Of a DNA stretch of 64,000 bases, positions 1 to 8,616 are shown piece after piece (within the stretch, counting starts at the first letter, position 1; every line of letters starts with the position of its first letter). A program made the position numbers and the translations under genes. The notes under the pieces were generated by a model. It had not been told where the DNA came from. It saw only the letters and a list, made by a program, of their open reading frames with translations, and did not search any database. The stretch comes from Candidatus Sulfotelmatobacter sp. (GTDB taxonomy: Bacteria; Acidobacteriota; Terriglobia; Terriglobales; Acidobacteriaceae), in NCBI GenBank assembly GCA_025462865.1, contig JAOAPI010000124.1:1-64000 (forward strand), given 5' to 3'.

Positions 1-1680
1 GACGACAGAGATCTCGTGCAGCAGACCCTCGACCGCGCGGTCGAGGCAAGGTCGAATCTTGATTTTGAGCATCGTTTGCTGATGCCGGACGGTTCGGTTA
101 AGTACATCCACGCTTTAGCACACGCAGGCGAGACCTCCTCAGGCGCTCTCGAATATGTGGGTACCGTGATGGACGTCACCGCAGCAAAGCGGGCGGGCGA
201 AGCACTGCGGAGGAGCGAGAGTTATCTGGCAGAAGCGCAGAGGCTCACGCATACGGGGAGTGGGGCCTGGAGCGTGCCAGGATGGAACGCCTTATATCTC
301 TCCGAGGAGTGGTATCGCATATATGGCTTTGACCCAAAACAGGGCCTGTCAGCTTGGAACGACCGGCTGCAGCGCATGCATCCCGAGGATCAAGCCAAGG
401 TGCAAGAGGCAAAAGATCGAGCAACCAGCGAAAAGTCAGATTACGAAGTGGATCACCGAATTCTTCTTCCGGATGGCACTGTTAGATACACCCACACGGT
501 CGGCCATCCTGTTTTGAACGCATCCGGGAATGTGGAACAATTCGTGTGTACCATGATGGACGTCACCGAGCGTGAGCAAGCTGAGCAGAAATTCCGTGGG
601 CTTCTGGAATCCGCTCCGGACGCGATGATCGTGATGAATAGCCAAGGCAGAATCGTGTTGGTCAATGCTCAAGTCGAGAAGCTGTTCGGGTATCAGCGAG
701 ACGACCTGCTGGGGCAAGAGGTTGAAATTCTGGTGCCGGAACGGTTTCGGGGTCGGCATCCCCAACACCGCAAGGAGTTCTTCGCCCAACCTCGGGTGCG
801 GCCGATGGGGGAAGGTCTGGGACTGTACGGGCGTCGGAAAGACGGAACGGAGTTTCCTGTAGAAATCAGTCTCAGTCCGCTGGAGACGGAAGACGGCACG
901 CTGGTCTCCGGTGCCGTTCGCGACGTTACTGAACGCACGCGGGCAGAACAGGCGTTGCGCCAGGCGAAGGCCGATCTCGCCCATGTCAGCCGCATCACTA
1001 CGATGGGAGAGCTGACTGCCTCCCTGGCGCACGAGATCAAGCAGCCGATCGCAGCGGCGGTGACCGACGCCAAGACTTGCTTGCGATGGCTTGGCCGCGA
1101 TCAACCCGACCTGGCAGAAGCGAGTGAAGCAGCCTCGAGAACCATCAAGGATGCGACGCGCGCAGCAGACATCATCAGCAGGATGCGCTTGCTCTTCGAA
1201 AAGGGCGCTACGCAACAAGAATTGGTGGATGTAAACGAAGTCATTCAAGAGATGATCGTTCTGCTGAGGGGCGAGGCAACGGCATTTTCCACATCCGTCT
1301 GGACGGAGCTTGCGGAAAATCTTCCTCGGGTCAGGGGCGACCGCACGCAACTGCAACAAGTGCTGATGAACCTCATGATGAACAGCATCGACGCGATGAA
1401 AAACGTGGATGGGACGCGCGAGATCACCATCCAGTCGCAGCGCGCCGAGAATGGTCAGGTGCTGATCTCGGTCAGCGATACCGGCGTGGGTCTGCCGCCA
1501 GAGACGGCAGAGCGGATTTTTGAAGCCTTCTTCACCACCAAGCCTCATGGCACTGGTATGGGCCTTCGCATCAGCCGGTCAATCATTGAGTCGCATGGCG
1601 GCCGCTTGTGGGCGGACAACAACTCTCCGCGCGGCGCCAGTTTCTATTTCGCCCTACCCTCTGCTGGCGCGGCGCAGTAG
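1..1680 (+). CDS. PAS-domain sensor histidine kinase (5' truncated by window edge)
   Basis: The reading frame is open from the first base, so the N-terminus lies outside the window. The visible 559 residues hold the end of one PAS/PAC domain, a full PAS_3-type domain (about 70-190), a third PAS domain (about 195-315), a HisKA helix pair and an HATPase domain. The phospho-accepting His is in [12 protein letters not shown] (His codon at 1030-1032). The ATP site shows the N box [17 protein letters not shown], the F box EAFFTTK and GTGMGL. This H-box type is typical of FixL-like kinases that pair with FixJ/NarL regulators. No transmembrane segment is visible in this part, so a cytosolic sensor is possible. 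The C-terminal half closely resembles that of the kinase ending at 20238, so the two are paralogues. No partner regulator is adjacent. Confidence 0.93.
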   Translation, partial: DDRDLVQQTLDRAVEARSNLDFEHRLLMPDGSVKYIHALAHAGETSSGALEYVGTVMDVTAAKRAGEALRRSESYLAEAQRLTHTGSGAWSVPGWNALYLSEEWYRIYGFDPKQGLSAWNDRLQRMHPEDQAKVQEAKDRATSEKSDYEVDHRILLPDGTVRYTHTVGHPVLNASGNVEQFVCTMMDVTEREQAEQKFRGLLESAPDAMIVMNSQGRIVLVNAQVEKLFGYQRDDLLGQEVEILVPERFRGRHPQHRKEFFAQPRVRPMGEGLGLYGRRKDGTEFPVEISLSPLETEDGTLVSGAVRDVTERTRAEQALRQAKADLAHVSRITTMGELTASLAHEIKQPIAAAVTDAKTCLRWLGRDQPDLAEASEAASRTIKDATRAADIISRMRLLFEKGATQQELVDVNEVIQEMIVLLRGEATAFSTSVWTELAENLPRVRGDRTQLQQVLMNLMMNSIDAMKNVDGTREITIQSQRAENGQVLISVSDTGVGLPPETAERIFEAFFTTKPHGTGMGLRISRSIIESHGGRLWADNNSPRGASFYFALPSAGAAQ

Positions 1681-1684
1681 GTCG

Positions 1685-1704
1685 CGTAGCGCTGCTGGGC
1701 TACG
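1685..1704 (+). terminator. weak hairpin just after the kinase stop
   Basis: CGTAGC pairs with GCTACG across an 8-nt loop, starting 5 nt after the stop codon. There is no T-tract, so intrinsic termination is only a possibility. Confidence 0.25.
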
Positions 1705-2200
1705 ATGGACCATGGCAAACCGGCAGTAATCCACCGTGAATGGAGGGACGAAGGCACGAAGACTGGTGGCCTGAGAATTTGCTGATCAACTGATGAGGTC
1801 ACGCTGGCTGAGGATCAATCTGTCAACCGTGTGTTTGCTGTGACACTTGCTCTGATGTGGCCCTCTCCGACCCTCCGACCCTTCGACCATTACATTTGGC
1901 CCCACCCTAACCGATAGATTGGCCTGCCCTGTCGCAGCGAACCCGTGGTGGTGGTGGGCGAATGCGCCACCGGTAAGACCCCATCTGGCGACCTGTGCGT
2001 GGCCGCGCAAGTGCTTAATTTCGCCAATGATGCGTTCAACGTCCATGCGTCACAATATCTAACATAAGGGCGGAAAGGGTCAAATGGATGCCAAGACTCA
2101 CCGTCGTTCCCAGATTTCCGGTCTATTCGCCCCGCAACTGTCGGGCGCCGCAGAAGCATCATATTGGCGCATCAAGAATGCCTGCCTCCAAAGGTACGGA
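1705..2200. other. intergenic stretch without a supported gene
   Basis: Around 1865-1890 there is a short pyrimidine-rich run with three imperfect copies of a CCGACCCTT-like unit. A possible longer N-terminus of the next gene would start at ATG 2084, which has an AAAGGG motif 4 nt upstream. I see no RNA gene or clear promoter. Confidence 0.4.
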
Positions 2201-3448
2201 ATGCGTCGATCGAGTCCGCTGAAAGTCATTCCTCTCATCGTCATCATTCTGTGTTGCACAAACGCTAACGCCTATGCCGTCCTCACTCACGAAGAACTGA
2301 TCGATCTCGCTTGGAACGACTCCATTCGACCTCTCCTCCTGGCCAGATTCCCAGGAGCAACCGATGATGAACTGGTGGTGGCCCATTCCTACGCCTACGG
2401 CGGATCCGCCATTCAAGATATGGGCTATTACCCCTTCGGCCAGGGCTTCTTCAGCAATCTCACTCACTACGTCCGTTCCGGCGATTTCGTCGCCTGGATG
2501 CTCCACAATGCCCGCACCCTCGACGAATACGCATTCGCCATCGGCGCTTTGTCTCACTATCTGGGAGACTCCATCGGCCATTCTGAGGCGATCAATCCTG
2601 CCACCGCATTCGAATTTCCCAAGCTGCAACACAAATATGGGGACTCCGTCACCTATGGCGAGAGCCCGCACGGGCACATACGGACCGAATTTGCCTTTGA
2701 CGTTGAAGAACTCACCAACCTCGAGTTCGCGCCGCCCGCTTACCTGCGTAAAGTTGGATTCAGAGTGCCACGCGTGTTCCTCGAACAAGCCTTCATACAC
2801 ACTTACGGGTTCGACATCCGTTCCCTCCTGAGAAGATACCGCGCAGCTCTTCGAAGCTATCGCACCTCCGTGCGCAGCTTCCTTCCAGCCTTCGCCGAGG
2901 CTGAAGTTGTATTGCATCGCCACCAATTCCCCCGGCATCCCGACGACGATGCCTATCGCACGTTTGTCCAGCGTGTGTCCCGCACCAACTATGAACGCCG
3001 CTGGAAACACACCTACAAGGAGCCAGGGTTCAAGGCGCATCTTCTCGCGATTCTCGTTTTCCTGGTTCCGAAAATCGGCGGAGCCTCCGACCTCGCGATC
3101 AAGATTCCCACTCCCGAAACGCAAGACTGGTATCTGCGCAGCATGAACCACACCATTGATGTATTCAATCAGACATTGCACAACTTGCTGAAAGACACGA
3201 ATACTCCCATCGCCCTCGCAAATCTGGATCTCGATACCGGAAAGCCAGTCAGGATTGGCGACTATCCACTCGCTGACCAGACGTATGCGAAGTTGCTCGA
3301 GCGCATCACGTCACAGCCCGGGGACACCATTCCTCAAGATCTGAAGCAGCACATCCTGAAGTTTTATGGAGACTTCCCGGAAGGACACGGCGCACTGTTC
3401 GATCGCCTATCGCTAATTCAGAAAATGAAAGTCAAAGACTCTCCCTAA
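2201..3448 (+). CDS. secreted zinc-dependent phospholipase C-like protein
   Basis: This 415-residue protein starts with a short basic stretch and a hydrophobic segment ending NANA, a typical signal peptide. Just after it comes LTHEELIDLAW, then an AHSYAYGG segment, and near residue 115-125 a GALSHYLGDSIGHSEA stretch. Spaced His and Asp residues of this kind are typical of the zinc-dependent phospholipase C family (Zn_dep_PLPC), which hydrolyses phospholipids outside the cytoplasm. I chose ATG 2201 because it places the signal peptide at the N-terminus. ATG 2084 has an equally good ribosome site but would add 39 hydrophilic residues before the signal. The gene stands alone, convergent with the antiporter gene downstream. 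The exact substrate is not assignable. Confidence 0.72.
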   Translation: MRRSSPLKVIPLIVIILCCTNANAYAVLTHEELIDLAWNDSIRPLLLARFPGATDDELVVAHSYAYGGSAIQDMGYYPFGQGFFSNLTHYVRSGDFVAWMLHNARTLDEYAFAIGALSHYLGDSIGHSEAINPATAFEFPKLQHKYGDSVTYGESPHGHIRTEFAFDVEELTNLEFAPPAYLRKVGFRVPRVFLEQAFIHTYGFDIRSLLRRYRAALRSYRTSVRSFLPAFAEAEVVLHRHQFPRHPDDDAYRTFVQRVSRTNYERRWKHTYKEPGFKAHLLAILVFLVPKIGGASDLAIKIPTPETQDWYLRSMNHTIDVFNQTLHNLLKDTNTPIALANLDLDTGKPVRIGDYPLADQTYAKLLERITSQPGDTIPQDLKQHILKFYGDFPEGHGALFDRLSLIQKMKVKDSP

Positions 3449-3483
3449 AACCAGGAGCAGGCGGAGTCTCATCGAAAGGTGAG

Positions 3484-4722
3484 TCAGTAGCCAGCCGTCC
3501 TTCCGGTACTCGCCAGCTTGAGAAGCTTCAGCAGAGGCTTGATTGTAAGGCCCTGAACGAGAATCGAGAATACAACTACACCAAACGTCAGGTCGAGCAG
3601 CCGAGCACGGTCCGGAAATGAGCTGTCGAGACTGAGCGCGAGAGCGAGTGCCAGTGCTCCGCGCAGGCCTCCCCAGACAATCACGTGCTGCCAACGTAGA
3701 GGGATCTTCTCCGTCACGGCGTTGCTTACTGGAACCAGCAAATAGACTGACAACGCGCGGCCGACGATAACAGCGCCGACGGTCAGGAGTATTGGACGCC
3801 AAGAACGCAGGAGCGCATCGACGTGGATCTCAAGCCCGATCAGCAGAAAGATCAGAGAGTTCATGAGGAAAGCGACATAAGCCCAGAAAGACTCTACGGC
3901 GGTTTTGGTTTGCGTGCTGCAATTTGTTGTACATAGATTGCCGACAATGAGGCCCGCAGAGGCAGTCGCGATGATCCCCGACAGTTGCAGTCGATAGGCA
4001 AGCAGATAACTGCCATAAGCAACAACAGCGGTTAGAGTAATCTGCACTTCGGGATCATCAATCTTCCGCGTGAGGCTGCTGACGATATATCCAAGGAAGG
4101 ACCCAATTACCGCTCCTCCGATCACCGCGAACAGAAACTGGGCAAGCCCCCTAGGAATGCTCAAGTGCCGTGCGACGATGCCGGCGAGCAATATCTGAAA
4201 GAGTGCGGCGGCGGTGCCATCATTCAGAAGGCTCTCACCCTCGACGATGAGTGAGAGCCGCTTAGCCATCCGTAGATCTTTAAAGATTGCGAGGATTGAG
4301 ATAGGGTCAGTCGCTGAGATAATCGCCCCAAAAAGTAACGCAATCTCCATTGGCAGGCCCGTCGTCCAATGCACCAGATACCCAGTAACCAGAGCGGCGA
4401 ACAAAATCCCCAAATTTGCAAGAAGCAAGAGCGGTGCAGAATTTCGTAACAGATCCCGAACATTTAGCTTGACGCTACCCTCAAACACCAATGCGGGCAA
4501 GAAGACAATCAGGATGACGTCGGGAGTAAGCCAGTTTGGACGTTGGCCAGGGTCGAGCGGCGAGAGGCTGGGCAACCGCAATGCACTCAGCATCAACCCG
4601 CCTGCGACTAATGCCACAGTATATGGCGTGCGCAAACGCTTGGCCAGGATCGCGATCGCCGAGGCGGCGATGAGCAGCCAGATCAGGAACTCTACAGCAG
4701 AGGTCGCCGTGATGGGTTTCAT
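3484..4722 (-). CDS. Na+/H+ antiporter, CPA1 (NhaP-type) family
   Basis: A 412-residue polytopic membrane protein with about 12 hydrophobic segments. It carries the hallmarks of the sodium/proton exchanger family: an ATDPISI motif near residue 140 with the ion-binding Asp, and EGESLLNDGTA about 25 residues later. It should exchange Na+ (or K+) for H+ across the inner membrane in pH and salt homeostasis. The family's large cytosolic C-terminal tail is absent; the protein ends soon after the last helix (KLLKLASTG). A GGAG lies 4 nt before the ATG at 4722. The gene is divergent from the small membrane-protein gene at 4766, with 43 bp between the start codons. Confidence 0.88.
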   Translation of the reverse strand: MKPITATSAVEFLIWLLIAASAIAILAKRLRTPYTVALVAGGLMLSALRLPSLSPLDPGQRPNWLTPDVILIVFLPALVFEGSVKLNVRDLLRNSAPLLLLANLGILFAALVTGYLVHWTTGLPMEIALLFGAIISATDPISILAIFKDLRMAKRLSLIVEGESLLNDGTAAALFQILLAGIVARHLSIPRGLAQFLFAVIGGAVIGSFLGYIVSSLTRKIDDPEVQITLTAVVAYGSYLLAYRLQLSGIIATASAGLIVGNLCTTNCSTQTKTAVESFWAYVAFLMNSLIFLLIGLEIHVDALLRSWRPILLTVGAVIVGRALSVYLLVPVSNAVTEKIPLRWQHVIVWGGLRGALALALALSLDSSFPDRARLLDLTFGVVVFSILVQGLTIKPLLKLLKLASTGRTAGY

Positions 4723-4765
4723 TCTTCTCCGCGCGCAATGAGATTCTCCAGTTTATAGTCACAGG

Positions 4766-5191
4766 ATGAATTGCGGAGATCGGGTCGCAAGCGACCATAA
4801 ACCGCCTGGATTTGTTGCAATTGGCATCTTCCTATTCTTTGGTGGGAGCATGGCGGCTCTTGCAGCAACGACTCTGCTTGTGCCCGGAACAGTACTTGAC
4901 CGCGTTTGGGCTCTGAACCCAACAGCCCACAAGCAACTCTCTCTTGTCGGAGGCAAGGTCACTCTTCTCTTTCTGCCCCTCGCTGTCGCCCTCGTCGCAT
5001 CCGGAATCGGATGGTTCCGGCGCCGACTCTGGGGATGGAAACTTGCCGTCGGCATCGTTGCTGTCCAAGTCATTGGAGACAGCATCAACTTCGTGAAAGG
5101 AGATTGGATACGCGGCGGTATTGGCGTCATCATCGCAGGTTCGTTGTTGCTCTACCTCTTAAGGTCGCCTGTCAAATCTGCATTTTACTAA
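4766..5191 (+). CDS. small four-helix membrane protein of unknown function
   Basis: A 141-residue protein with four predicted hydrophobic helices at about residues 15-40, 62-82, 88-105 and 115-135. I recognise no catalytic motif. It is divergently transcribed from the Na+/H+ antiporter with a very short shared promoter region, which suggests but does not prove joint regulation. The start is the only ATG compatible with the first helix. Function unknown. Confidence 0.7.
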   Translation: MNCGDRVASDHKPPGFVAIGIFLFFGGSMAALAATTLLVPGTVLDRVWALNPTAHKQLSLVGGKVTLLFLPLAVALVASGIGWFRRRLWGWKLAVGIVAVQVIGDSINFVKGDWIRGGIGVIIAGSLLLYLLRSPVKSAFY

Positions 5192-5595
5192 TGATTGTTT
5201 GAATCCCTATGGGACGGTGTTTGGGGCATGAATGAATGTCCGACAAACCAAAAGTGGTGCTCGGTTGGTTTTTCGATCAGGAGGCTGGGTGGGGATTCGA
5301 ATGTGACGCATCAGGCATATTTAGTATGGGTGTTGAAGGCTTTGCAGCCACCACCACCTGATGTCTCGTTGATCTCCGTTGATCTTTGATGCTTTGAGCG
5401 CTACAAAATCATCTACTGCCCAACGGGCGCTCGCGGTCGATAACAGAATTTATCGGCGGAACAATCTGAAAAGAGGAGGGGTCGTTTGTAATTTTCTCGC
5501 CACCCTCCGGAGCGGGACAGCATCCGCGAACGCGCTATAGTTTGTGCGATTTGCCTCCCTGAACTCCGGTCGAATAGTCGGAAATCTGTTCGCTG
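5192..5595. other. intergenic region with a possible terminator
   Basis: AAACCAA at 5245-5251 can pair with TTGGTTT at 5265-5271, followed by two more Ts, a weak terminator-like hairpin for the preceding gene. A GCTATAGT element near 5535-5542 could be a -10 box for the lipoprotein gene. No ORF here has both a ribosome site and family resemblance. A TTCGAAT string near 5296 is not part of a tRNA fold. Confidence 0.35.
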
Positions 5596-6084
5596 ATGGT
5601 ATCCATGTTCAACTCAGCAACATGTCAGCCAGCTACACTCCGGATCGCACTTCTCTCGATTTCGTGCATGTTGATCGGCTGCGGACGAAAGGTGCCGCCA
5701 GTTCGGCCCGTCATTCAGACGGACCGGGCGCCGGCTCCCCTTCTGTTGGCATACTCGCCGGCCGGAGGTCGTTCCGTTGCGGTGCGGTTGTTGGAGTCGG
5801 CGCCTTCGGGAGTGGTTACGCTGCAGTTTCGTAACAATCTCTCCCAATCTGTCTCGTCCTCCGCCATCAATACGGCTGATCCGAAATCAGCTGCCCTTCC
5901 ACTCGTACTGCCAACGCCGTGGAGTGGCGATCTGCAGATGATCTTCGTAGCGCATGGGAAAGTCCCTGCGCAATCTAAGTTTGTCGGCATTGTTATCAAG
6001 CCTGTTTCCGGAATCGCCGGGACACCCGCCCCGAATTCTCTACGGGCCTTTGGGACGGTCCAGCGTGCGCTTACATGGCATTAG
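5596..6084 (+). CDS. predicted lipoprotein of unknown function
   Basis: The 162-residue product has a hydrophobic stretch at about residues 15-28 ending in LIGC, a lipobox that predicts cleavage before Cys29 and lipid attachment. The mature part is short, rich in Pro, Ser and Ala, probably beta-rich, and has no recognisable domain. ATG 5605 (fourth residue) is an equally acceptable start; neither has a strong ribosome site. It stands alone, and its stop codon lies at the edge of the repeat array that precedes the Fic gene. Probably anchored in the cell envelope. Confidence 0.62.
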   Translation: MVSMFNSATCQPATLRIALLSISCMLIGCGRKVPPVRPVIQTDRAPAPLLLAYSPAGGRSVAVRLLESAPSGVVTLQFRNNLSQSVSSSAINTADPKSAALPLVLPTPWSGDLQMIFVAHGKVPAQSKFVGIVIKPVSGIAGTPAPNSLRAFGTVQRALTWH

Positions 6085-6171
6085 TTGCGTATAGGAGGTA
6101 GCTTGGTTGCGCATAGGCCTTGATAATTGCGCATAGATGTGTTTAAATTGCGCATAGAAATTTATGCGCAA
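6085..6171 (+). repeat. array of four direct plus one inverted 10-bp repeats upstream of the Fic gene
   Basis: TTGCGTATAG (6085-6094) is followed by three copies of TTGCGCATAG at 6107-6116, 6127-6136 and 6148-6157. Start-to-start distances are 22, 20 and 21 bp, two turns of B-DNA, so all copies face the same side of the helix. A fifth copy in reverse orientation, TTATGCGCAA, lies at 6162-6171 and forms with the fourth a 9-bp inverted repeat with a 6-nt centre. The array ends 11 bp before the ATG of the Fic gene. The layout fits a multi-site operator. The likeliest ligand is the Fic protein's own winged-helix domain (inference). Confidence 0.85.
6120..6148 (+). promoter_or_regulatory. possible sigma70-type promoter inside the repeat array
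   Basis: TTGATA (6120-6125) and TTAAAT (6143-6148) are separated by 17 bp and match the -35/-10 consensus at 5/6 and 4/6 positions. The predicted start near 6155 lies within repeat 4, so protein binding to the array would block transcription. Confidence 0.4.
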
Positions 6172-6182
6172 CATTGGACACT

Positions 6183-7610
6183 ATGGCTCAACGCATACCT
6201 GAAGAATCCCTGGCCGCCATCGAGCAAGCGGTCGCACGCCACCCCGACGGGGCCAGCCTGAGCGACGTTGCCGCGGCTCTGCCTGAGAAGCTTGCGGATC
6301 GCACCCTGCAGTACCGGCTCAAATACCTCGTCGACAAGGGGCGTTTGATCACGGAAGGCCAGGGGCGGCGGTGGACGCGCTATCGCGTGCCGGCGGCGGC
6401 GGAGGCGGCGCCAAGAGTCTTGGCCGAGGAAGCGCCGAAGGCTGTTCCCCCTGCGGCGGAGGATGCGGCGGTGCCGCTGTCCCCGCCCAGCGAGGAGATG
6501 CGCGCCTATCTGAGCCAGCCTTTCAACGCGCGCAAGCCAGTCGGCTACAACCGCGTTTTTCTCGACTCGTACCGGCCAAACGAGACGTTCTATCTTTCGG
6601 AAGAACAGCGCGCGCACCTCGCGAAAGTGGGCAAGGTGAATTTCGAGGAGCAGGCGGCGGGCACTTATGCAAAGCAGATTCTGACCCGGCTGCTTATCGA
6701 CCTTTCGTGGAACTCAAGCCGCCTTGAGGGCAACACGTATTCGCTGCTCGATACGACGCGGCTCATCGAACTTGGGGAAGCCGCCGAAGGCCGCGACCAG
6801 CTGGAAGCGCAGATGATCGTCAACCACAAGGAGGCGATCGAATTCCTCGTCAACGACGCCGCGGAGATCGGATTCAACCGCTACACGATCCTCAACCTCC
6901 ACGGCATCTTGGCGCAGAACCTGCTGCCCGACGCCAACGCGCCGGGCAGGCTACGCCGCATGGCGGTGGGCATCGGGAAGTCGACCTATCATCCGCTGGA
7001 GATGCCTCAATTGATCGAGGAATGTTTCAATCAAGTGCTGGACACGGCGGCGGCAATCCAGGACCCGTTTGAGCAGGCGCTGTTTGTGATGGTGCAGTTG
7101 CCGTACCTGCAGCCGTTCGACGACGTGAACAAGCGCGTGTCGCGTCTGTCGGCGAACATCCCGTTCATCAAGCGTAATCTTTCGCCGCTGTCCTTCATCG
7201 ACGTATCCCGTACCCTCTACATGGAGGCGCTCCTCGGCGTCTATGAACTCAACAAGATCGATCTGCTGCGCGATGTATTCATCTGGGCGTATGAACGTTC
7301 GGCCGCCCGCTATGCGGCCGTGCGCCAGTCGTTGGGCGAGCCCGATCCGTTCAGGTTCAGGCACCGGGCGGCCCTTCGCCAGATTGTCGGCGAAGTGGTC
7401 CGCGCCAAGATGGACAAGAAAGCGGCAGCGGCGTTCATCACGTCCTGGGTGGAGAAGAACGACATCCCGGAAACCGAGCGCGAGAAATTCCGGGACATGG
7501 CGGAAAGCGAACTGGTCGGCCTGCACGAAGGAAATTTCGCGCGCTACCAGATCAGGCCCAGTGAATTCGAGGCATGGCAGAAGGTGTGGGGCGAGCGCAA
7601 GAAGTCATGA
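6183..7610 (+). CDS. Fic-family protein with N-terminal winged helix and altered active site
   Basis: The 475-residue protein begins with a winged-helix DNA-binding domain (about 1-75), an Ala/Pro/Glu-rich linker (75-115), then a Fic domain. Fic enzymes usually move AMP or another phosphate-containing group onto target proteins. An inhibitory motif of the S/TxxxE(G/N) type is present as SSRLEG (178-183). The active-site loop reads Q310-PFDDVNKR followed by VSR, where active family members have HxFx(D/E)GNGRxxR. The catalytic His is thus Gln, and the two Gly are Val and Lys. This suggests lost or altered chemistry, perhaps leaving mainly a regulator. ATG 6183 was chosen over TTG 6174. No Shine-Dalgarno is seen. 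The stop overlaps the next, broken gene (ATGA). Confidence 0.88.
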   Translation: MAQRIPEESLAAIEQAVARHPDGASLSDVAAALPEKLADRTLQYRLKYLVDKGRLITEGQGRRWTRYRVPAAAEAAPRVLAEEAPKAVPPAAEDAAVPLSPPSEEMRAYLSQPFNARKPVGYNRVFLDSYRPNETFYLSEEQRAHLAKVGKVNFEEQAAGTYAKQILTRLLIDLSWNSSRLEGNTYSLLDTTRLIELGEAAEGRDQLEAQMIVNHKEAIEFLVNDAAEIGFNRYTILNLHGILAQNLLPDANAPGRLRRMAVGIGKSTYHPLEMPQLIEECFNQVLDTAAAIQDPFEQALFVMVQLPYLQPFDDVNKRVSRLSANIPFIKRNLSPLSFIDVSRTLYMEALLGVYELNKIDLLRDVFIWAYERSAARYAAVRQSLGEPDPFRFRHRAALRQIVGEVVRAKMDKKAAAAFITSWVEKNDIPETEREKFRDMAESELVGLHEGNFARYQIRPSEFEAWQKVWGERKKS

Positions 7611-8130
7611 GCGACAGACGCCTCCAAGACCTCATTCGCTTCTATTCGATTCTGAACCAGCTCGAAAAAGCGATTGGCGGCGCTCGCGCTCTGGCTGACT
7701 GCCGCGGCCGCATGAAATGGCCAGCGCGCTGCGTCTACTTCTTCCGCGAACCCGGTGAAAACCGTTCCGACACGGGGGAGGGGCCGCGCGTGGTGCGCGT
7801 GGGCACTCATGCGCTGAAAGCCAGCGGAAGCACGACACTCTGGGGGGCCTGTCGACGCACCGGGGCCAGCTGCGCAACGGCGGCGGCAATCACCGGGGCT
7901 CGATCTTTCGGCTGATCGTCGGCACGGCATTGATAGCCCGCGACGGGCATAAATTTCCGACATGGGGCTAGGGCAACTCTGCCGCGAAGGATATCAAGGC
8001 GGGGGAAGTCGAACTGGAGCGCACGGTCAGCGAGGTCATCCGCATCATGCCGTTCGTCTGGCTGAGCGTCGAGGACGAACCGGGACCCGCCAGCCTGCGC
8101 GGTAAAATCGAAAGAAAACTGCCCTCGTAA
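7607..8130 (+). pseudogene. broken GIY-YIG-like nuclease-type gene
   Basis: The frame opens at ATG 7607, overlapping the Fic stop by 4 nt, and reads MSDRRLQDLIRFYSIL..., with a GVYFF-like segment (here RCVYFFREPG) and VVRVGTHAL. These resemble the paired GIY and YIG strands of a nuclease-like family (recognised from memory, not searched). At the six-G run 7842-7847 the sense moves to another frame, which continues LSTHRGQLRNGGGNHRGSIFRL up to a TAG at 7969-7971. It then reads on through GNSAAKDIKAG and VWLSVEDEPGPASLRG to a stop at 8128. Two lesions, a one-base loss in a homopolymer and an AAG-to-TAG change, break the gene. The 4-nt overlap implies it was once co-translated with the Fic gene. 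The G-run lesion alone could be phase variation or sequencing error, but the nonsense codon argues for decay. Confidence 0.72.
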
Positions 8131-8423
8131 AGAAACAATTGACCCCGAGTCTTCGGAATCAAGAATTGGTGGACTATCCGCCTCTGCACTGGTCACGACT
8201 TCGACTCCCTTCCCATAGAGAGAAAGCAACCGAATCGCCACAACCAACCGGTCTACGCGTAAGACCAATCCGGAATTGTTTGTGTGGGCCTACTGCAGTC
8301 GAACGTCTTTAGTCGCAGGCGGAAAGGGCAATCGCGCGACGGACGATACGTCAAGTCGAACGAAAGTTTGAAGTCTTGTCGCGCCCTGGTAACTCGTTTA
8401 CGTGGATGTCATTGTCATTCGAT

Positions 8424-8435
8424 TTGACGCGTCAA
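8424..8435. promoter_or_regulatory. palindrome upstream of the sigma54 promoter (possible enhancer site)
   Basis: TTGACGCGTCAA is a perfect 12-bp palindrome centred about 108 bp before the predicted start of the sigma54 promoter at 8511. This is the distance at which sigma54 activators usually bind. The rest of 8131-8510 shows no supported gene. Confidence 0.4.
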
Positions 8436-8510
8436 GGCTCAACACTTCCCATCTCTCATAACCCCGCACGAATCTGTTTAATTCAATGCCATTTGGCGGT
8501 ACTAACGCTC

Positions 8511-8526
8511 TGGCACGTCGTTTGCA
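8511..8526 (+). promoter_or_regulatory. sigma54 (RpoN) -24/-12 promoter, consensus match
   Basis: TGGCACG-TCGT-TTGCA matches the sigma54 consensus TGGCACGNNNNTTGCW exactly, with GG and GC exactly 10 bp apart. Transcription is expected to begin near 8537, giving an 80-nt leader before the microprotein gene at 8617. The leader contains CGGTAC (8545-8550) and GTACCG (8586-8591), which can pair. Confidence 0.87.
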
Positions 8527-8561
8527 TTGACTAAACCTAAAGAGCGGTACATCAACTCAAG

Positions 8562-8600
8562 ATGCGAATGGGAGTCCCGGTGAAAGTACCGATTGAATGA
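8562..8600 (+). CDS. possible 12-codon leader peptide
   Basis: Within the leader of the sigma54 transcript an ATG starts MRMGVPVKVPIE and stops at 8598-8600, just before the ribosome site of the microprotein gene. The upstream ribosome site is poor. It may be a leader ORF coupled to the next gene, or chance. Confidence 0.25.
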   Translation: MRMGVPVKVPIE

Positions 8601-8616
8601 ACCAAGGAGACAAACC

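Noticed and set aside
436-1548. Long antisense ORF (370 codons) opposite the first kinase
   Set aside because: It is the mirror of a high-GC coding gene; the protein has no domain character and the plus-strand kinase is certain.
5285-5310. Possible tRNA T-loop (GGATTCGAATG)
   Set aside because: No acceptor stem or other arms can be drawn around it.
6085-6171. CRISPR array in front of the Fic gene
   Set aside because: Repeats are only 10 bp with 10-12 bp between them; CRISPR repeats and spacers are much longer. The helical phasing fits an operator.
7807-8268. Minus-strand ORF of 153 codons over the broken GIY-YIG-like gene
   Set aside because: The plus-strand frames reconstruct a coherent protein over most of its length. 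A weak resemblance of its N-terminus to recombinases could not be supported.
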